Shown one piece after another: positions 8,007 to 16,047 of a stretch of 64,000 nucleotides of DNA. How positions within the stretch are numbered: position 1 is the stretch's first letter; each line of letters opens with the position of its first letter. The position numbers were made by a program, and so were the translations under genes. The DNA comes from Massilia agilis (lineage in GTDB: Bacteria > Pseudomonadota > Gammaproteobacteria > Burkholderiales > Burkholderiaceae_D): assembly GCF_024756255.1 (NCBI RefSeq), contig NZ_JANUHB010000002.1, forward strand, positions 1 to 64,000, read 5' to 3'. The notes beneath the pieces were generated by a model. The model was not told the origin of the DNA. It saw only the letters and a list, made by a program, of their open reading frames with translations, and did no database searches.

Positions 8007-10574
8007 ATGGACAGCACAGAATACGAAGAAGGGCTAAGCCCGGACGAAGCCGGCCAGCGCCTGGCCACGGAAGGACCGAACGCATTGCCGGCAAGCGCGC
8101 GGGGCGGCGCTTGGGCGCTGGTGCGCGAGGCTGTCACACAGCCGATGTTCCTGCTGCTCACGGGCGGGGCCCTGCTCTACCTGCTGCTGGGCGACGCGCG
8201 CGAAGGCGCGCTGCTGGCGACCATGGTGCTGCTGACCGTCGCCATCGACCTGTACCAGGAAGGCAAGTCCGAGCGCGCGCTGGAAGCGCTGCGCGAGCTG
8301 TCCAGCCCCAAGGCCACCGTGCTGCGCAATGGCCAATGGGAACTCATCGACAGCCGCGAAGTCGTGCGTGGCGACCTGTGCCTGCTGCGCGAGGGTGACC
8401 GCGTGCCGGCGGACGGTGTGCTGGTGCGCGCCGAAGGCATGGCCGTGGACGAATCGCTGCTCACGGGTGAGTCGGAAACCGTGGCCAAGTCCACACAGCC
8501 CTGCACGGCGTTGCAGGCGCTGCTGCAAGGCGCGGTCGGTCCCGCCGGTGGCCAGGATACGCCGTACGCCTTTTCGGGCACCACCGTCGTGCAGGGCCAC
8601 GGCCTGCTGCGCGTGACGGCGGTCGGAGCGGCAAGCCACATCGGGCGCATCGGCGCCGCGCTGAGCGATGTCGGGCGCGGCCGCTCGCCGCTGGAGCGGC
8701 AGGTGGGGCGCCTGATCACCGTGTTTGCGACCGCCGGCGCCGCGGTCAGCGTGTTCCTGGTGGCCTATTACCGCGCAACCGGCGGCAGCTGGCTTGATTC
8801 CCTGCTGGCCGGCATCGCGCTGGCGCTGTCGTTGCTGCCAGAGGAATTTGCGCTGGTGCTGGCCGTGTTCCCTGCGCTCGGCGCGTGGCGCCTGGCCCGC
8901 GTCAACGTGCTCACGCGGCGCCTGTCCGCCATCGAGACGCTGGGCACCACCTCGGTGCTGTGTGTCGACAAGACCGGCACGCTTACCGAAAACCGGATGA
9001 GCGTGGCCGCGCTCTTTGCCGATGGCCAAATGCTCAGAGTGAACGAGGCCACCGACGCGCTGCCGGAGCCCTACCACCGCTTGCTCGAATTCGCCCTGCT
9101 GGCCAGCCCCGCCGACTCGGCCGAGCCGATGGACAAGGCGGTTCAGCGGCTTGGCCAGCGCGCGCTGCGCGCCACCGAACACCTGCACCCGGAATGGACC
9201 CAGGCGGCCGAATTCGGCATGACGGCCGGCATGCGCGCGGTGTCGCACGCATGGGTCGGCGACCCGGAGGGCAGCGCGGCTGTCGGGGCCAAGGGCGCGC
9301 CGGAAGCCATCATCGACCTGTGCCACCTGCCCGCGGACGTGCGCGACCGTGTGCTCGCGCAAGTGGATGCGCTCGCGGCCGAGGGGCTGCGGGTGCTGGC
9401 GGTGGCGACCGCAGCCTACGATGGCCCGCCGTGGCCGAGCGAGGCACATGCCTTCGACTTTTCGCTGCTGGGGCTGGTCGGGTTTGCCGACCCGCTGCGT
9501 CCGGGCATTGCCGCCGCCACCGCCGAGTGCCAGCGGGCAGGCATCCGCGTGGTGATGATTACCGGCGACTATCCGGCCACCGCGCGCCACATCGCCCGTG
9601 ACGCCGGCCTTGGCGACAGCGAACCGGTCACCGGGGACGAACTGGCCGCGCTCGCCCCCGCCGCCCTGGCCGAACGCTTGCGCACAACCAACGTGTGCGC
9701 CCGGGTCGCACCCGAGCAGAAATTGGCCATCGTGCAGTCCTTGCGTGCCAGCGGCGAGGTGGTAACCATGACCGGCGACGGCGTGAACGACGCGCCGGCC
9801 CTGCGCGCGGCGCATGTCGGCGTGGCGATGGGCCAGCGCGGCACCGACGTGGCGCGCCAGGCGGCCTCGCTGGTGCTGCTGGACGACCAGTTCTCGTCCA
9901 TCGTGGCCGGCGTGCGGCTGGGCCGCCATATCTTCGCGAACATGCGCAAGGCGATGATCTACATCGTCTCGGTCCACGTGCCTACCGCCGGCATGGCGCT
10001 GCTGCCCGTGCTCCTGGGCTGGCCGATCTTCCTGTACCCGGTGCACATCGTCTTCCTCGAGCTGCTGATTGCGCCCACCTGCGCGCTCGCGTTCGAAAAC
10101 GAGCCGCCGGAACGCGACCTGATGCGCGAAAAGCCGCGCCGGCCCGACGCGCCACTGCTCGGGCCCGACGCGCTGGCCTACGGCTTTGCGCAGGGCGTGG
10201 TGGTGCTGCTCACGGTGCTGCTGGCCTACGGATGGGCGGTGCGGCACCTGGAGCCGTCGCAGGCGCGCGCATTCGGCTTCTGCGCGCTGGTGCTGGCCGA
10301 CGTGGGGCTGATCTTCTCCAACCGTTCGCGCAGCCGCACCAGCATCGGCGCCATGTTCACGCCCAACCCGATCGCCTGGGCGGTGTGCGTGGCCGCCTGC
10401 GCGATCCTGGCGCTGGCGGTGCTGGTGCCCTTCATTGCCGAGCTGTTCTACTTCGGCCCGGTGCCGCTGGCGGCCCTGGGCACGGCCTGCGCGATTGGCG
10501 CCAGCAGCGTGCTCTGGTTCGATTTGCTCAAGCTGGCACGGCGGGCCGCGCGACGCCTGGGCCTTGCAAGTTGA
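8007..10574 (+). CDS. Cation-translocating P-type ATPase, substrate unknown
   Basis: An 855-residue P-type ATPase of the P2-like group. It has an N-terminal cation-ATPase domain (GLSPDEAGQRL), the actuator motif LTGES near residue 152, the phosphorylation motif DKTGT at about 321, and the hinge MTGDGVNDAP near 590, followed by about six C-terminal membrane segments. The M4 ion-binding segment reads LLPEEF instead of the PEGLP of calcium or sodium pumps. This variant occurs in uncharacterised bacterial pumps, so the ion is not assigned. There is no heavy-metal CPC motif or CxxC domain. The ATG at 8007 is used; a TTG at 7983 is possible. The 3' end overlaps the convergent synthetase gene by 47 bases. 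Confidence 0.88.
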   Translation: MDSTEYEEGLSPDEAGQRLATEGPNALPASARGGAWALVREAVTQPMFLLLTGGALLYLLLGDAREGALLATMVLLTVAIDLYQEGKSERALEALRELSSPKATVLRNGQWELIDSREVVRGDLCLLREGDRVPADGVLVRAEGMAVDESLLTGESETVAKSTQPCTALQALLQGAVGPAGGQDTPYAFSGTTVVQGHGLLRVTAVGAASHIGRIGAALSDVGRGRSPLERQVGRLITVFATAGAAVSVFLVAYYRATGGSWLDSLLAGIALALSLLPEEFALVLAVFPALGAWRLARVNVLTRRLSAIETLGTTSVLCVDKTGTLTENRMSVAALFADGQMLRVNEATDALPEPYHRLLEFALLASPADSAEPMDKAVQRLGQRALRATEHLHPEWTQAAEFGMTAGMRAVSHAWVGDPEGSAAVGAKGAPEAIIDLCHLPADVRDRVLAQVDALAAEGLRVLAVATAAYDGPPWPSEAHAFDFSLLGLVGFADPLRPGIAAATAECQRAGIRVVMITGDYPATARHIARDAGLGDSEPVTGDELAALAPAALAERLRTTNVCARVAPEQKLAIVQSLRASGEVVTMTGDGVNDAPALRAAHVGVAMGQRGTDVARQAASLVLLDDQFSSIVAGVRLGRHIFANMRKAMIYIVSVHVPTAGMALLPVLLGWPIFLYPVHIVFLELLIAPTCALAFENEPPERDLMREKPRRPDAPLLGPDALAYGFAQGVVVLLTVLLAYGWAVRHLEPSQARAFGFCALVLADVGLIFSNRSRSRTSIGAMFTPNPIAWAVCVAACAILALAVLVPFIAELFYFGPVPLAALGTACAIGASSVLWFDLLKLARRAARRLGLAS

Positions 10575-13242
10575 GGCACATGCTGACAATTTCCTCGCCG
10601 GGCAGCTGGGTTTTGTGGAAACCCAGCCGCGCCGCGAGGCGCAGGATCGCCACGTTCTCGGCCAGCGCCTCGCCGACCAGTTCGCGGATGCCCTTGTCGC
10701 GGCAGTAGTCGACCAGCACCTGCATCAGGAGCGTGCCCAGCCCCTGCCCTTTCAGGTCCGAGCGTATCGTCACCGCAAACTCCGCCTTCACGTTGTCGGG
10801 GTCGGCCACGGCGCGCGACACGCCCAGCGTTTCCGGCTCGCCGTCCGGACCCACGCGAGTGGCGATGAAGGCCATCTCGCGGTCGTAGTCGATCTGGGTG
10901 AAGCGCGCCAGCTGCGCGGGCGACAGCTCGCGCAGGCGCACGAACATGCGCAGGCGCACGTCCTCGGGCGTGAGGCGGTTGAAGAACGCGACGTGGGCCG
11001 GCGCGTCTTCCGGCCGCACCGGGCGGATCGTGAGCGGCTGCCCCTGCCAGGTGACGGTCCGTTCGAGTTCCTGCGGATAGGGCCGGATCGCCAGCCGGCT
11101 GTACGGCTCGGCGCCCGGCGGCGCCGGGGCCACGCGCACGCGCGCATCGAGCGCGATGACGCCGTTGTGGTCTGCCAGCAGCGGATTGATGTCCAGCTCC
11201 AGCACCTCGGGTATGTCGGTCACCAGGTGCGACAGGCGGATCAGCACGGCGCTCACGGCTTCGGTATCCACCGCCGGGCGGTTGCGGTAGCCGCCCAGCA
11301 GGCGCGACACCCGGGTGCGGCGCAGCAGGTCGTGCGCCAGCACCATGTCCAGCGGTGGCAAGGCGAGCGCGCGGTCGGCCGTGATGTCGACCGCAATACC
11401 GCCCTGGCCGAACACGATCACCGGCCCGAACACCGGATCGGTCGCGGTGCCCGCCAGCAGCTCGAGCGCGTCGGGCCGCCTTGCCATCGCCTGCACGGTG
11501 TAGCCCAGCAGGCGCGCGCCGGGCTTGAAATGCGCCAGCCGCCCGGCCATTGCGTGCGCGGCCGCCTGCACCGCGGCGGCGTCCGGCAGGTCGAGCTCCA
11601 CGCCGCCGACGTCGGTCTTGTGGGTCACGTCGGGCGACAGAATCTTGAGCGCCACCGGAAAGCCGATCGCATGCGCTGCCTCGACGGCTCCGGCGACGGT
11701 TTCCACGCTGCGCGTGTCGACCACCGGGATGCCGTAGGCTGCCAGCAGCGCTTTTGACTCCGGCTCGGTCAGCATCTGGCGCCCCGACGCGAGCGCGGCG
11801 CGCACCAGGGCACGGGCGACGCCGGGCTCGGGCTGCTGGCCGGCAGGCGCTGCCGGCGGCACTTGCATCAGCAATTGCTGGTTGTGGCGGTAACGCACGA
11901 TCTGCAGGAAGGCATCGATCGCGTCCTCGGGCGTATCGTAGGCTGGCAGCCTGGCGCTGGCCCACATTCGCCGCGCGTCCGCCAGCGCGTCCCCGCCCAG
12001 CCAGCAGCCGAACACGTTCTTGGACGTGTTGCGGGTTAGTGGTACGACAGCGCGCGCGATCTCCGCGCTGGACACAATGGCGGTGGGACAATGGATCATC
12101 AGCACGGCGTCGACCTCGGGCGCCTCCAGCACTACCTGCAGCGCGTCGCGGTAGCGCTCGGGCGGCGCGTCGCCGATGATGTCGATCGGGTTTGCGCGCG
12201 GCCACGATGGCGGCAGCAGCGCATCCAGCCGCGCGAGCGTGTCGGTGGACAGGGTGGCGAGCGTCCCGCCGCCGCATATCAGCTCGTCGGTCGCCATCAC
12301 GCCCGGGCCGCCGCCGTTGGTCAGGATCGCCAGCCGCTCCCCGTGGCCGCGCCGCGCATGGGCCAGCGTTTCGGTGGCGTCAAACAATTCCTCGGTGCTC
12401 ATCACGCGCAGCATGCCGGCGCGGCGGAAGGCGGTCTCGTACACGGCGTCGCTGCCGGCCAGCGCGCCGCTGTGCGAGGCTGCGGCGCGGGCCCCTTCGG
12501 CCACCCGGCCAGCCTTGAGCACGACGGTGGGCTTGCTGCGGCCGGCCGCGCGCGCGGCCGACATGAACTTGCGCGCGTGGCGCACATCCTCGATGTACAG
12601 CAGGATCGACTGGGTGAGCGGGTCACCGGCAAGGTAATCGAGCACGTCGCCAAAATCGACGTCCGCCCCCTCGCCCAGGGAAATGAAGCGCGAAAAGCCG
12701 ATGCCGCGCGACTTGGCCCAGTCGAGCACGCCCGTGACAAGGGCGCCCGATTGCGAGACGAAGGCCGTGCGGCCGGACAAGGCGTTGGTGTGGGCAAAGC
12801 TCGCGTTCAGCCCGATCGCAGGCACGATCAGGCCGATACAATTGGGGCCGAGGATGCGCAACAGCTTGGGCCGCGCCGCGTCGAGCGCCGCTTGCAGCCA
12901 GGTGACGCCAGGCGTTCCGGAGGCCGCGCCAAGACCGGCGGAGATGATGATGGCCGCCCGCGTGCCGCGCGCGGCCAGCGCCGCAATAATGCCGGGCACC
13001 GTGGGCGCGGGCGTGCAGATGACGGCCAGTTCGGGCGCGGCCGGCAGCGCCGCCACGTCGGGATAGGCCTGGCGGCCGGCGACGGTGCGATGCCTGGGGT
13101 TGACCGCGTACACCGGCCCGCGGAACGAACCTGCCAGCAGGTTACGAAACACCGTAGCGCCGACGCTGTGCGGCCGATCGGACGCGCCGATGACGGCCAC
13201 CGAGTGCGGGTCGAACAGGTACTGCAGGTTGCGTACACTCAT
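10528..13242 (-). CDS. Acyl-CoA synthetase (NDP-forming)/GNAT acetyltransferase fusion, Pat-like
   Basis: A 904-residue two-part enzyme. Residues 1 to about 700 resemble NDP-forming acyl-CoA synthetase: CoA-binding Rossmann part (VAVIGASDRPHSVG), a succinyl-CoA ligase-like part and an ATP-grasp part (VALKILSPDVTHKTDVGGVE). Residues from about 730 form a GNAT domain (SDLKGQGLGTLLMQ, acetyl-CoA binding). This is the layout of the protein lysine acetyltransferase Pat/PatZ. ASHSGALAG near residue 259 keeps the histidine that is phosphorylated in active synthetases; from memory this residue is replaced in characterised Pat proteins, so synthetase activity may remain. Start 13242 follows GGAGGAGA. 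It is divergent from a tandem-domain usp gene across an FNR-like site. Confidence 0.86.
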   Translation of the reverse strand: MSVRNLQYLFDPHSVAVIGASDRPHSVGATVFRNLLAGSFRGPVYAVNPRHRTVAGRQAYPDVAALPAAPELAVICTPAPTVPGIIAALAARGTRAAIIISAGLGAASGTPGVTWLQAALDAARPKLLRILGPNCIGLIVPAIGLNASFAHTNALSGRTAFVSQSGALVTGVLDWAKSRGIGFSRFISLGEGADVDFGDVLDYLAGDPLTQSILLYIEDVRHARKFMSAARAAGRSKPTVVLKAGRVAEGARAAASHSGALAGSDAVYETAFRRAGMLRVMSTEELFDATETLAHARRGHGERLAILTNGGGPGVMATDELICGGGTLATLSTDTLARLDALLPPSWPRANPIDIIGDAPPERYRDALQVVLEAPEVDAVLMIHCPTAIVSSAEIARAVVPLTRNTSKNVFGCWLGGDALADARRMWASARLPAYDTPEDAIDAFLQIVRYRHNQQLLMQVPPAAPAGQQPEPGVARALVRAALASGRQMLTEPESKALLAAYGIPVVDTRSVETVAGAVEAAHAIGFPVALKILSPDVTHKTDVGGVELDLPDAAAVQAAAHAMAGRLAHFKPGARLLGYTVQAMARRPDALELLAGTATDPVFGPVIVFGQGGIAVDITADRALALPPLDMVLAHDLLRRTRVSRLLGGYRNRPAVDTEAVSAVLIRLSHLVTDIPEVLELDINPLLADHNGVIALDARVRVAPAPPGAEPYSRLAIRPYPQELERTVTWQGQPLTIRPVRPEDAPAHVAFFNRLTPEDVRLRMFVRLRELSPAQLARFTQIDYDREMAFIATRVGPDGEPETLGVSRAVADPDNVKAEFAVTIRSDLKGQGLGTLLMQVLVDYCRDKGIRELVGEALAENVAILRLAARLGFHKTQLPGEEIVSMCLNLQGPGVARPAVPA

Positions 13243-13298
13243 GCATTCTCCTCCGTCCGGCCGAAGCTGACAGCGTAAGGGCGCAGGCCAGCGCGCCA

Positions 13299-13312
13299 AT
13301 GAGCTACATCAA
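13299..13312 (+). promoter_or_regulatory. FNR/ANR-like site between the divergent synthetase and usp genes
   Basis: ATGA-GCTACA-TCAA matches seven of eight bases of the TTGA-N6-TCAA core. Its centre is 67 bases before the usp start at 13373 and 63 bases before the synthetase start at 13242, so one site could serve both genes. A GATCAT at 13334-13339 lies where a class II -10 element would be. Confidence 0.5.
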
Positions 13313-13372
13313 ACGGCGCATCGCGCCCCGAGCGATCATCTTACCCGCTCAGTGAATGCGGAAGGAAGCCTC

Positions 13373-14206
13373 ATGCGCTACAAGACCATCGTCGTGCATG
13401 CCGACACGTCCGTGCACGCGCCAGCCCGGGTTCGGCTGGCGTGCGCGCTGGCCCGCGCACAGGGCGCGCACCTGGTCGGCGTGGCGGCCACCGGGGTGTC
13501 GCGCTTTATCGCTCCCGATTCCACGGCAGCGCTCGCCCGTACCGTCGTGTCGCCGTACGCGGCGTCGCTGCACGAGCACGCGCAGCGCGCGCTGGACGAG
13601 TTCGAGGCAATCGCTGCCGCCGAGGGCATCGCCTCGCGCGAGCCGCGTTTGGTCGCGGACGACCCCGAGGGCGCGCTGGTGCTGATGTCGCGCTACGCCG
13701 ACCTGGTGGTGCTGGGCCAGACCGACCCCGCGCACGAGGTTGCCGGTGCCGTGCGCGCGTTGCCGGAATTCGTCATGCTCAACAGTGCGCGGCCGCTGTT
13801 GCTGGCGCCGTACACCGACCGGTCGTGGTCGCCGGGCGGCAAGGCGCTGGTGGCGTGGGACGAAAGCATCGAGGCAACGCGCGCGCTGGGCCATGCGCTA
13901 CCGCTGTTGTGCCTGGCCGCTTCGGTCACCGTGGTGCAGTTCGAGCGTGGCGGCGCGGCCACCCTTGCCGCACATGCCGCCGACCTGGGCGCCTGGCTCG
14001 GCCGGCACGGCGTGCGCGCCAACGTGCTCGAGGAAAGGGTGGACATCAGCGACGGCAATGCCCTGCTGTCGCTGGCCGCCGACCAGCAAGCCGGGCTGCT
14101 GGTGATGGGTGGCTATGGCCACGCGCGCTTTCGCGAACTGCTGCTGGGCGGCGTCACCCGCACCGTCCTCGATGCAATGACCGTGCCGGTGCTGATGGCG
14201 CACTAG
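13373..14206 (+). CDS. Universal stress protein with two Usp domains
   Basis: A 277-residue protein with two tandem Usp folds. Start 13373 follows GGAAGG and opens with MRYKTIVVHADTS. The first domain (about 1-145) has a degenerate nucleotide site. The second keeps the G-x2-G-x9-G-(S/T) ATP motif as GYGHARFRELLLGGVT near residue 250. Tandem Usp proteins of this size are common in proteobacterial low-oxygen stress clusters. Its FNR-like site sits at almost the same distance from the start codon as that of the next usp gene. Confidence 0.9.
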   Translation: MRYKTIVVHADTSVHAPARVRLACALARAQGAHLVGVAATGVSRFIAPDSTAALARTVVSPYAASLHEHAQRALDEFEAIAAAEGIASREPRLVADDPEGALVLMSRYADLVVLGQTDPAHEVAGAVRALPEFVMLNSARPLLLAPYTDRSWSPGGKALVAWDESIEATRALGHALPLLCLAASVTVVQFERGGAATLAAHAADLGAWLGRHGVRANVLEERVDISDGNALLSLAADQQAGLLVMGGYGHARFRELLLGGVTRTVLDAMTVPVLMAH

Positions 14207-14222
14207 TCGCCGGGTCACACGA

Positions 14223-14236
14223 TTGATGGCCATCAA
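14223..14236 (+). promoter_or_regulatory. Perfect FNR/ANR box upstream of the third usp gene
   Basis: TTGAT-GGCC-ATCAA is an exact match to the FNR consensus. The centre lies 67 bases before the GTG start at 14296. A class II promoter with the box at -41.5 would start transcription near 14271, and CACACT at 14260-14265 (preceded by TG) is a plausible -10 element. Confidence 0.75.
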
Positions 14237-14295
14237 ACGTACGCGGTGCGGGGCGGGTGCACACTGCTCGGAGTTCTCGGGCAAAAGGAAAAACC

Positions 14296-14733
14296 GTGTT
14301 CAAGCACATCCTCTTTCCGACAGACGGGTCTCCGGCATCGCTGGTGGCGGCCGCTCACTGCGTCCGCTTCGCCGCCGACATCGGCGCGCGCCTGACCATC
14401 CTCCATTCCAGCGCGCCCTTGCACCTGTTCAGCTACGAACCCATCGTGGTGGACGAGGCGTACGAGGAATACCGGCGCAACCGCGACCGGATTTGCGCCG
14501 AATGCCTCGCGCCGGTGGAAGAGCTGGCGCGCAATGCCGGCATCCCCTTTGACAGCGTCACGGTGGATGCGGACGAGCCCTACACCGCCATCATCACCAC
14601 GGCGCACAACAAGGGATGCGACCTGGTCGCCATGGCCTCGCACGGGCGCAAGGGCATCAAGGGCGTGCTGCTCGGTAGCCAAACGCAAAAGGTGCTGACG
14701 CACAGCACCTTGCCGGTCCTGGTCTTCCGTTAG
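14296..14733 (+). CDS. Universal stress protein, UspA family (GTG start)
   Basis: A 145-residue single-domain universal stress protein. The GTG at 14296 follows AAAAGGAAAA and gives the canonical N-terminus (M)FKHILFPTDGS; no ATG fits. The ATP-binding motif HGRKGIKGVLLGSQT is intact. It resembles the protein at 7484 in length, N-terminus and ATP site, consistent with duplication. A perfect FNR-type box sits upstream, making anaerobic or microaerobic induction the best prediction. It is convergent with the alcohol dehydrogenase gene. Confidence 0.92.
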   Translation: MFKHILFPTDGSPASLVAAAHCVRFAADIGARLTILHSSAPLHLFSYEPIVVDEAYEEYRRNRDRICAECLAPVEELARNAGIPFDSVTVDADEPYTAIITTAHNKGCDLVAMASHGRKGIKGVLLGSQTQKVLTHSTLPVLVFR

Positions 14734-14761
14734 CAGCCAGGGCGAGCAGCGCCGGCACGGC

Positions 14762-14790
14762 AAGCGCCTGACGCTGCAGCGTGGGCGCTT
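14762..14790. terminator. Hairpin between convergent usp and adh genes
   Basis: AAGCGCC and GGCGCTT enclose the inner palindrome ACGCTGCAGCGT. It sits between convergent stop codons but lacks a clear T-tract on either strand, so intrinsic termination is uncertain. Confidence 0.35.
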
Positions 14791-14849
14791 GAATCCTTGT
14801 GCACACGCGTGCCCGCAGACGGCATGCCGGCGGCGGCCTAACCCGCTGG

Positions 14850-15866
14850 CTAACCCGGGACGAGCACGGCGGCACCGTCAAAGCGGCCCGCGCGCAAGTC
14901 CTCCAGTGCCTGGTTCGCCTGCGCCAGCGGATACACGACGGGCGAGGTCCGGATGTGCACTTGCGAGGCGAGCGCCATGAACGCCGTACCGTCCGCGCGC
15001 GTCAGGTTGGCGACCGACCGTACGCAGCGTTCGCCCCAGAGCAAAGAATACGGGAACGACGGGATGTCGCTCATGTGGATGCCCGCGCAGACTACGGTCG
15101 CGCCCTTGTTGCTGGCGGCCAGCGCCTGCGGCACCAGCGCACCGGTGGGCGCGAACAGGATGGCCGCGTCGAGCGGTTTTGGCGGCGCATCTCCCGACGC
15201 GCCCGCCCAGCTTGCGCCAAGCGAGCGGGCAAACTGCTGCGAGTGCTCGTCGCCAGGGCGGGTAAAGGCAAACACCTCCCTGCCCTGCCCCACGGCGAGC
15301 TGGGCGATGATGTGCGCGGCCGCCCCGAACCCGTACAGGCCCAGCCGCCGGCCCTGCCCCGCCATCGCATACGCCCGGTACCCGATCAGCCCGGCGCACA
15401 GCAGGGGCGCCGCGTGGCGGTCGTCGTACAGTCCAGGCAGCAACAGGCAAAAGTCGGCGCGGGCCACCGTGTACTCGGCGTAGCCGCCATCGCGGTCATA
15501 GCCGGTGAAGCTGGCCGACTCGCACAGGTTCTCGCGCCCGCTCGTGCACCACTCGCACTGGCCGCAGGCGCCGCCCAGCCACGGAATGCCGACGCGCTGG
15601 CCAACGCGCAGGTCCTGTACCTGCGCACCCGCGGCGGCAACGATGCCGACGATCTCGTGCCCCGGAACCAGCGGCAGCCGGTGCGGCGGCAGTTCGCCGT
15701 CAACGATATGCAGGTCGGTCCGGCACACGCCACAGGCCAGCACGCGCACCAGCACCTCGTCCGGTCCGGGCGCGGGAATCGGCAGCCTGGTTGCCTTCAA
15801 GGGCTCGCCGGGCCGCTCCAGCACCATCGCCAGCATGGTCGAATCCGTATGGTGCGCGTCGCTCAT
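14850..15866 (-). CDS. Zinc-dependent alcohol dehydrogenase, MDR superfamily
   Basis: A 338-residue medium-chain dehydrogenase of the AdhA-like group. The catalytic zinc ligands are seen in CGVCRTDLH and PGHEIVG, the structural zinc cysteines in GACGQCEWCTSGRENLC, and the NAD-binding stretch as LGLYGFGAAAHI. It should interconvert alcohols and aldehydes with NAD(H). Related enzymes are often in low-oxygen clusters, where they help dispose of reducing power; the neighbouring usp and synthetase genes fit that. No ribosome-binding site precedes its ATG. Instead the start overlaps, as ATGA, the stop of a 22-codon ORF that has a strong site. Confidence 0.9.
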   Translation of the reverse strand: MSDAHHTDSTMLAMVLERPGEPLKATRLPIPAPGPDEVLVRVLACGVCRTDLHIVDGELPPHRLPLVPGHEIVGIVAAAGAQVQDLRVGQRVGIPWLGGACGQCEWCTSGRENLCESASFTGYDRDGGYAEYTVARADFCLLLPGLYDDRHAAPLLCAGLIGYRAYAMAGQGRRLGLYGFGAAAHIIAQLAVGQGREVFAFTRPGDEHSQQFARSLGASWAGASGDAPPKPLDAAILFAPTGALVPQALAASNKGATVVCAGIHMSDIPSFPYSLLWGERCVRSVANLTRADGTAFMALASQVHIRTSPVVYPLAQANQALEDLRAGRFDGAAVLVPG

Positions 15867-15931
15867 GCGCGCACCAGGTCGTGCGCGCGCACGATGACGG
15901 GGGGGATGAAGTTCTTGTGAGCGTGGTCCAT
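15863..15931 (-). CDS. 22-codon ORF translationally coupled to the alcohol dehydrogenase
   Basis: Encodes MDHAHKNFIPPVIVRAHDLV plus Arg-Ala. It starts seven bases after a strong GGAGGC ribosome-binding site. Its TGA overlaps the dehydrogenase ATG in the sequence ATGA, and the dehydrogenase has no site of its own. This suggests that ribosomes reach the dehydrogenase by re-initiation. The peptide is not recognised and may be a leader only. An alternative is an upstream N-terminal extension joined by frameshifting. Confidence 0.5.
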   Translation of the reverse strand: MDHAHKNFIPPVIVRAHDLVRA

Positions 15932-16047
15932 GCCGCCTCCGGAAAAATCGTCAGAGCCAAAGCCACAAACCGCTGCGTTGGCTCCGGCGCAGCGGCCGAT
16001 GGACCATTCTACCCGCCGCCCGCGCGCGGGGTGGCCCGCGCCCGGGC

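Noticed and set aside
8034-10589. 851-codon frame antisense to the P-type ATPase
   Set aside because: Shadow of the ATPase gene, with a His/Arg/Gln-rich translation typical of antisense frames in this window.
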